In this document: positions 58,701 through 64,000 of the stretch, piece after piece
Numbering within the stretch: the stretch's first letter is position 1
Layout: the number at the start of each line of letters is the position of its first letter
The notes under the pieces: generated by a model
The model's database searches: none
What the model was told of the DNA's origin: nothing
What the model saw: only the letters and a program-made list of their open reading frames with translations
Made by a program: the position numbers and the translations under genes
Source of the DNA: Cylicocyclus nassatus
Taxonomy: Eukaryota; Nematoda; Chromadorea; Rhabditida; Strongylidae
Direction of reading: 5' to 3'
DNA: 64,000 nt
Assembly: GCA_958299035.1 (NCBI GenBank)
Contig: CATQJL010000112.1
Location: forward strand, 46,458,941-46,522,940

Positions 58701-61700
58701 ATAAAAAAATTATGAATGGTTGACATATGATAGTAGAATAAACTACTTCTTCTCAACAATTCATCCGTAAAAACAACAAGAAAATTTTATATGGAGATTG
58801 GCATGAAAAAACGAAATATTTTCTAGCCAACCTAATATTTAAGGTACGGTACTGAAAGAACTTATTCAAAAGCTACGTAAATCTGAGCGCCGTTCTCATT
58901 TGGGAGCTACAAATGTGAATTTTTGAAGTTTCGAAATTCCATACAGTGTTGCTTATCCGCAAAAAAACCCATTCTAGCAAACCGGATAACCTTGCATTAT
59001 GAGAAAAATCACCACCTTCCACCAGAACTGATAATAAAAAAAGGGTTTTATTTGTGCTAGTTGCTCCGCTATGTTCTTATGTGGTCTTTATTCCGTAAAA
59101 TGGTAATGAATATCACTCTCGCATAAGTTGAGAGCCGCGTAATCCAAGCAAAAATTCAGTTTTATATAAATCTTTAGCTTAGTTCTCCTGAAAAAGTGAA
59201 AGAGCAGCTGAGGAAATCATGAAGCGTGCTGGTTTCAAAAAATATACCATCAGTCATTTTACGACTAAATCATTATTTGATAAGCAGTGTTACTAAAATC
59301 TACATGGTCTTTTCCATCGGTATCTATTGGGTTTCCGTCTTCAAAAAAAAGCACTGGGTCTTTATTTCGTTACCTTTCTTTCTATATTCCTATCATTTTG
59401 TGGAGCAGAACCGAGTTCAAACTTATGTCATCGCTTGGTATTTGTAAAGGATATTGTGGGTGGCAACTTTGTACTCCTATTATGACTTCAAAAAATAAAT
59501 GTAGCGGAAATTAATCCGACTAATGTCGCGACAATTTCACGAAAAATAAACTGAACTTTGACTGATTTTCTGAGCCCCCACATCATTTTTTTGTCGAATA
59601 AAAACTCTATTTTCAGCTATCTACCTCAACAAACGTTTACTCAGGAATGAACAAAAGCACGGGCTAGAAGAAGATGAAGCCGAGTCTTATAATAGGTAAC
59701 GCTGATGCTCAAAAACGTATAAACTTCGAAAATCACAGCTATTCTAGGTTTGCCGAGTTATTAGGCCATATGTGGGGATTTATTACACAACAAGCGGAAA
59801 TGCAATTGAAGCAACAAAAAGAAAAGAAGAAAGCGGATAAGGTAGGATCATTACATCTCCTCTTTCGCAAGAGTTAGAATTGAACATTCAACCTTACAGA
59901 TCCCATGTCTAGCATAATGATTGAATTTGAAGCCTCCCATTGATTTATAAATTTTGAAGGATCTCAATCTATTGAATATAATTTTTCAAATAATTACAAT
60001 AACTTTGAAAATATCTTTTTACTTCCAGGTAGTTTACGACTCAGAAGAACGTGCATTTTGGAGGCTTCGACGACCATGTCATCCAGATTTTCTTGAACAA
60101 CATGTTCAAAAAGTGAGTTTTTAACTTTTTTTATTTTTCACTCTGTCAAAATCACACTCAAGCAGGCTTATAAATTCAATGCTAAAAATAAGCTTTATAA
60201 ATTCAATGCTAAAAATCATAGAAAAACGGGTCTTCTACATATTTCTACGTTATAAGCTCGAGGTTTGACGAGAAAAGGATCTCAGTCAATTAGATTCAAA
60301 CACTGTAAGGGCTTTCCTTTGTATTTCCGATAGCTTTTCATGTTTAGGTGGATCGGAGGTTACGAAAAGCCACTGCGCAGGGATATCGCAATCTAGTGGA
60401 ACGACTCAAATTTTCTTTGAAAACGAAACCGTGGTTGAAGGCTTTGAAGGCATCGGACACGTAAGCGCAATTTTCATATGGCTAAAAATCTTCAAAAATT
60501 TCTCTTATAGTATGGTACAATGGGTAGACGAACGGGTAGACTACGATCCTTTCCTTACCGTTCCACAGCCATCAAATCCTTGGATTACGGATGATACGAA
60601 TCTGTGGACGCTAAATACCGATACGTAAGTACTTTCACTCAATCCCTCCCATTTTATGATGTTGAATTTGCAAAAGGTTGAAAAATGCACCCATTTGGAG
60701 TTTTTTGAATGTTTGCAGTGCAGTCAAATTGACATTATTTTCTAGGAAAAGATTGTGGGGTTTCATAGAAGCGTGAAGCTTTGCCATCAAAATTGCTCAC
60801 TTGAAGAAAATAGATTTATCCCAATATTTTTGTTCGATCTTTCGAATTCTTATAACCAAACTGTTGTCCTTGAAAGGAACTGGACACGCTTTCGGCAAGG
60901 TTTGGAGGTACATCCACTCCATCAAAAAACCGTTCAGAATTCCCACGTTTCCAAAATTTTTGTTCAGGGTAGAAGTGCCCACGGAAAGAAGAGTGAAACG
61001 TTGGGGACTATCTGTGCAAGAACTTGTGAAGGATCCTATCGGACGCCAGGTACTACTTTTTTTTGAGAGACCTGTATATAAAGTGGATCTAACGACTTGT
61101 CTAGGTACTCGAAACGTTCCTCGAATCTGAGTTTTCTTCGGAGAACATCCGCTTCTGGATAGCCATCCAAGACCTAAAGTATTCTCCAAACGATCAGATT
61201 GACCAGAAAACCGAACGCATCTATGAGGAGTTCTTAGCACCAGGAGCACCTGCACAGGTAAATGAATCAGATTCCGCAGGGGAGAAGAAAATTTTGACTC
61301 CTTCTGACTTCGTCCAAGAATATTCTACAGGGCTTATCAATTGAAGTGTCGGGTGCACCAGCATCTCCACTCTCGCGCGGGACTCTGCACCTCCTCCCCG
61401 AACATGCTCTCTAATCACATCCAATCGATTGAGGCTCCGCCTTTCCCATGCTCATGGTGGAAAATGATCAGAGGGCATGCTCGCAAAACACGTGCAGAGT
61501 TCTGCGCGGGAGTGGAGGTGCTGGTGCACCCGACACTGCGACAGGCCCTATATGTAGACTGATTATGGAAAATTTAAATTGAGAAAATCGTTGCATAAAT
61601 TTTACGAAGATTTTGAGACTTGACGATAATACTGTGCCCTGGCTGGTGACAACACCTGCGCGCGAAAACTGTCATGTTCTATAATGCTGACAACAACTGT

Positions 61701-62261
61701 GCATGGAAATGGCCACTAACATTGGAAGCAGTTTTTTTTTCAAGTTTTGCTTCCGCTCCCGGCCATTCTTTACCGCAAGTGTTGTTGGAGTACGAGGACA
61801 CTACACTATAGCTCTACTAAACTATATTTCTCGCGCTTTTGCCCTACACATTACGATTCAGGTTAACGTCGACTCTCGAACACTGGATCAAACCTTAGAT
61901 TGTCTACAAAAGGCGACAAATACCACGATGCGACGTCATGCTTTCACGCATTCAGAAGAGCACGTTTTCACACTAATGGCTAAGGATTCTTATCCGAGAT
62001 TTGTCCGATCACAGATTTATAAGGTAACTTCGTTTTCCTGGGTAAGTAATTGTTCTTATCCTCTGCTTGCAGGGTGTCTTGTCAGCCGCGCAACAACAAG
62101 GCTCAAGGCGATTAGGATGGCGAAATTTCATTTTCAATATGGGAGCAGCGAAGAAGCCGCAGTCAAAACCAGCGAAACGAGACGAGCTGCACTCACAAAA
62201 TCTGCCAAAGCAGCTCAGCTCGGATTCGCTGCCAGTACGGACGGCACATGCCATTAGGTAA
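52710..62261 (+). CDS. eat-16: R7-family RGS protein (DEP-GGL-RGS), 12 exons, ~465 aa
   Basis: A GTPase-activating protein for heterotrimeric G alpha subunits that works with a G-beta-5 partner through its GGL domain (family knowledge). Exons: 52710-52739, 53844-53963, 54132-54309, 59617-59695, 59748-59841, 60029-60112, 60348-60460, 60511-60624, 60968-61049, 61105-61257, 61862-62023, 62073-62261; phases agree throughout. DEP about 12-110 (EAEAVHLATILLQHGY, GTLYRLQRPYFWPS); helical linker with LGHMWGFITQQAEMQLKQ; GGL about 195-270 ending YDPFLTVPQPSNPWITDDTN; RGS about 285-405 with VKRWGLSVQELVKDPIGR, LESEFSSENIRFWIAI, YEEFLAPGAPAQ and KDSYPRFVRS. The 10-residue first exon is the least certain. 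The stop may instead be bypassed by a GTAAGG donor at 62258. Total length resembles nematode EAT-16 more than EGL-10; the paralogue assignment is an inference. Confidence 0.93.
55949..55975 (+). repeat. Unpaired mariner-type terminal repeat in RGS intron 2
   Basis: TA then TTAGGTTGGTCCATGAAAAT. The only candidate inverted partner is the right end at 58835 (TTAGGTTGGCTAGAAAAT), which would make a 2.9-kb element containing 57136-58055. A truncated solo end is equally possible. Confidence 0.45.
57136..58055. mobile_element. Mariner-type MITE (920 bp) in RGS intron 2
   Basis: Ends TTAGGTTGTTGCAAAAATAA and, inverted, TTAGGTTGTCGCAAAAATAA, both continuing TGTCCGTTTT, flanked by TA. The interior has no intact transposase. 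Confidence 0.85.
58303..58835. mobile_element. Mariner-type element (533 bp) in RGS intron 2
   Basis: Ends TTAGATTGGCTAATAAATAA and, inverted, TTAGGTTGGCTAGAAAATAT, with TA on both sides. It contains an unrecognised 93-codon frame (58420-58701), basic and aromatic, without transposase DDE/D motifs. This could be a fragment of a former coding region. Confidence 0.65.
61326..61551. mobile_element. Foldback MITE in the RGS intron 61258-61861
   Basis: The left arm TACAGGGCTTATCAATTGAA continues GTGTCGGGTGCACCAGCA. The right arm is its inverse (GTCGGGTGCACCAGCACC on the minus strand) ending GGCCCTA. It lies between the two exons that form the second half of the RGS box; splice sites are untouched. 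Confidence 0.78.
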
Positions 62262-62410
62262 GGCTTGTCAAAATTTATGTCGCTTTCATAGTAAAACTCA
62301 GCCCATCCAATATGTTTGAGCAAAGTCCCAATTTTTTTTACAAAAACTAGGTAATGTGGGTATAACATTATTTTTCTCCATGGGTTTTGAACCGAAAAAT
62401 AACCAATATT

Positions 62411-62550
62411 ACACTCTGTCTCAAACAGCATCGCCGGCAGGAGTGGGAAGGTGTCCAAAGAATACATCGCAAACGCGGCGCGGGGTCTAAGCAGGGCGGT
62501 TGCGAATGACCCGAGCCGCACAATCCGACATTGTTTTTGAGACAGAGTAT
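62411..62550. mobile_element. Short Tc1/mariner-type MITE between convergent genes
   Basis: ACTCTGTCTCAAA (62413-62425) is mirrored at 62536-62548, with TA near both ends. The interior is GC-rich. It sits in the 479-bp gap between the RGS and MCRS1-like stop codons. Confidence 0.72.
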
Positions 62551-62740
62551 AAGTTGGTACATTTTCAAGTTACAAATAGGCAAATCTTAGACAATGACGA
62601 TACAATATTATTACCTTATTTATTGGAGGGTACTAGAGTATAAACAAGATTGAGACCATATGCTGATAACAAATATTATAAAAATTTACATCATTTCAGG
62701 CCGGAGGCCACCACTGCGGAATAGCTGCATCCGCCTTTTC

Positions 62741-63251
62741 TCATTGGCCAATTCGGAACACGAGGCGAATGATGGCGATCTGGACGATCGAGTTGTCAAC
62801 GAGCCGAGTACGATTGTTCGTTCCGAGCGCTTTCCCGTCGACGAAGATGGTTCGCGCTCCAACGTTCGTCATCTCGAACTGTCCTGTGGATGGATCTCGA
62901 GCTATCACAGCTTGCTTTCGGGAGACTTTTTCTGCGGGGCCCTCGAGTGCGAGGTCGAGATCCACGGGGTCACGGGGAGTACTGCGACCGAGCACAACTC
63001 GGTCTGTCCTTACGAGGTATCGAACGACTCGACCACGCAGCGTGGCGCGGACGTCAGTTGCTGGGCTGCAGATGCCCGTGACGGGTTGCACGACAACTCG
63101 CGCGTACTCCTGCTCGCGGGCGTCGCACGCGGCCGCTGCGTTCAGCGCGCGCGTCTCGTCGAAGTTCACTCTTCCGGTGAGGTCGTACGTACGCTCCAGT
63201 AGTTCCCAGTCGATCGTCGCCGACTGCGGTCCCGGCGTCAATATGCCATAC
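62741..63251 (-). CDS. MCRS1-like protein, C-terminal exon with FHA domain (partial)
   Basis: Microspherule protein 1 homologue; family members are nuclear and associate with INO80/NSL chromatin complexes. The exon starts after TTGCAG (acceptor at 63252) with one leading base, then reads YGILTPGPQSATIDWELLER. The conserved run VTGICSPATDVRATLRGRVV precedes an FHA domain with VVLGRSTPRDPVDLDLAL, EGPAEKVSRKQAVI (phospho-binding SRKQ) and IFVDGKAL. It stops right after VFRIGQ, about 15-20 residues shorter than vertebrate MCRS1. The exon is markedly GC-rich compared with its surroundings. Upstream exons are not found before the window edge, so the gene is incomplete here. A start inside this exon is not supported. 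Confidence 0.88.
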
Positions 63252-64000
63252 CTGCAAGTTAGAACTGTGAGCTCGATAAAGACAACTCAATCATTCCCCT
63301 TCGCCATGTCTTAGTTGTTCCACACATTTGTGCCGCCTTTCTATATGTTGATCTGGTACAAGACGTGATAAAATGAAAATTTCGACAAGTTAGATAAAAA
63401 ATCGCTTGCTGCATTATTTGTGATAAGATTTAGACTTCCTGGTCAGTGAGAGCGAATAATAAAAGATAATTTGATTTCTGGAAAGAACATAGCAGACTTA
63501 GAATGGTGAATTTGTTCTGATCATTTTGAGATGATGATATAAAACAGCTGTAGAAAAAGTGATCAAAAATACGAAAAGTTCAGATTGTCACGTCTTCTAA
63601 CCTTACAAACTGTAAAAACTGTTAGACATAAGTAAACTACTGCAGATCCACGTGCTGCCGAACACAGAAGTAAAATATAGTAGTAAATTCCTATTTTACC
63701 GGGTCGAAGTCTCTGTTATCAATTCTGCTTTAATTCTAGCGCTAGGAATCTCGAGCAGAACTCTCAGTCTAGTGTCAAAACGTCGTTTCATGTCAAGTTT
63801 GTATCATGTGCGCGCTTTAGTGACGTCTTCATTCGCGCGAGTAAAACTGTACTCCCCTATCAATGCATAAATGCAGTCATACGCACGACCCCTCTTCCTC
63901 CCCCCCCCTCCTCCCGTAAAACTACTCCTTTTATTTTATGTTTGTTGACCTTCGTGATTGCTCAATATTCTTGTCGGTATCAAGTCAACACGTCATTTTC
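63252..64000. other. No exon recognised upstream of the MCRS1-like exon
   Basis: This is presumably an intron of the MCRS1-like gene. It includes a C-rich run at 63898-63915. The first exons should lie beyond the window. Confidence 0.4.

Noticed and set aside
58420..58701. 93-codon frame inside a mariner-type element
   Set aside because: No helix-turn-helix or DDE/D residues can be seen, so I do not call it a transposase.
62660..63314. Plus-strand frames of 180 and 181 codons over the MCRS1-like exon
   Set aside because: They are shadows in GC-rich DNA; only the minus frame has FHA and MCRS1 signatures.

Overview
This is a eukaryotic window, most probably from a nematode and possibly a clade V (strongylid or hookworm-like) species. 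The split genes code best for nematode-type orthologues, exons are short with many 50-500 nt introns, intronless histone genes sit close together, and the non-coding DNA is packed with foldback MITEs of mariner, Tc1 and TTA/TTAA-target types. I see no bacterial, rRNA, tRNA or CRISPR features.

Layout. 1-7612 has no supported gene, only foldback repeats and a weak reverse-transcriptase-like remnant. 7613-17534 is a complete autonomous Helitron: TC at the 5' end, hairpin plus CTAG at the 3' end, inserted between A and T. It carries one intact 1676-residue Rep-helicase (HUH nuclease plus PIF1-type helicase), a symmetric divergent promoter, and large minisatellite arrays on both sides in opposite orientation. 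17535-27014 is a gene-free MITE graveyard containing an outer foldback split by two abutting mariner-type palindromes.

27015-41769 (minus strand) holds three genes in one orientation, separated by about 0.4-0.6 kb: an hnRNP F/H-like RNA-binding protein, an OCRL-type inositol polyphosphate 5-phosphatase, and a SYAP1-like BSD-domain protein. They could be one polycistronic unit. 42.8-45.3 kb carries histones H4, H2B and H2A, with H2A and H2B sharing a divergent promoter. 45.3-52.5 kb is gene-poor.

52710-62261 (plus strand) is a 12-exon R7-family RGS gene (DEP, GGL and RGS domains; eat-16/egl-10 type), whose second intron is swollen by mariner MITEs. It converges on the C-terminal exon of an MCRS1-like FHA protein (62741-63251, minus strand).

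Exon models were built by hand from splice sites and reading-frame continuity. The SYAP1, hnRNP and RGS models close perfectly in frame. The OCRL model has one unresolved junction.
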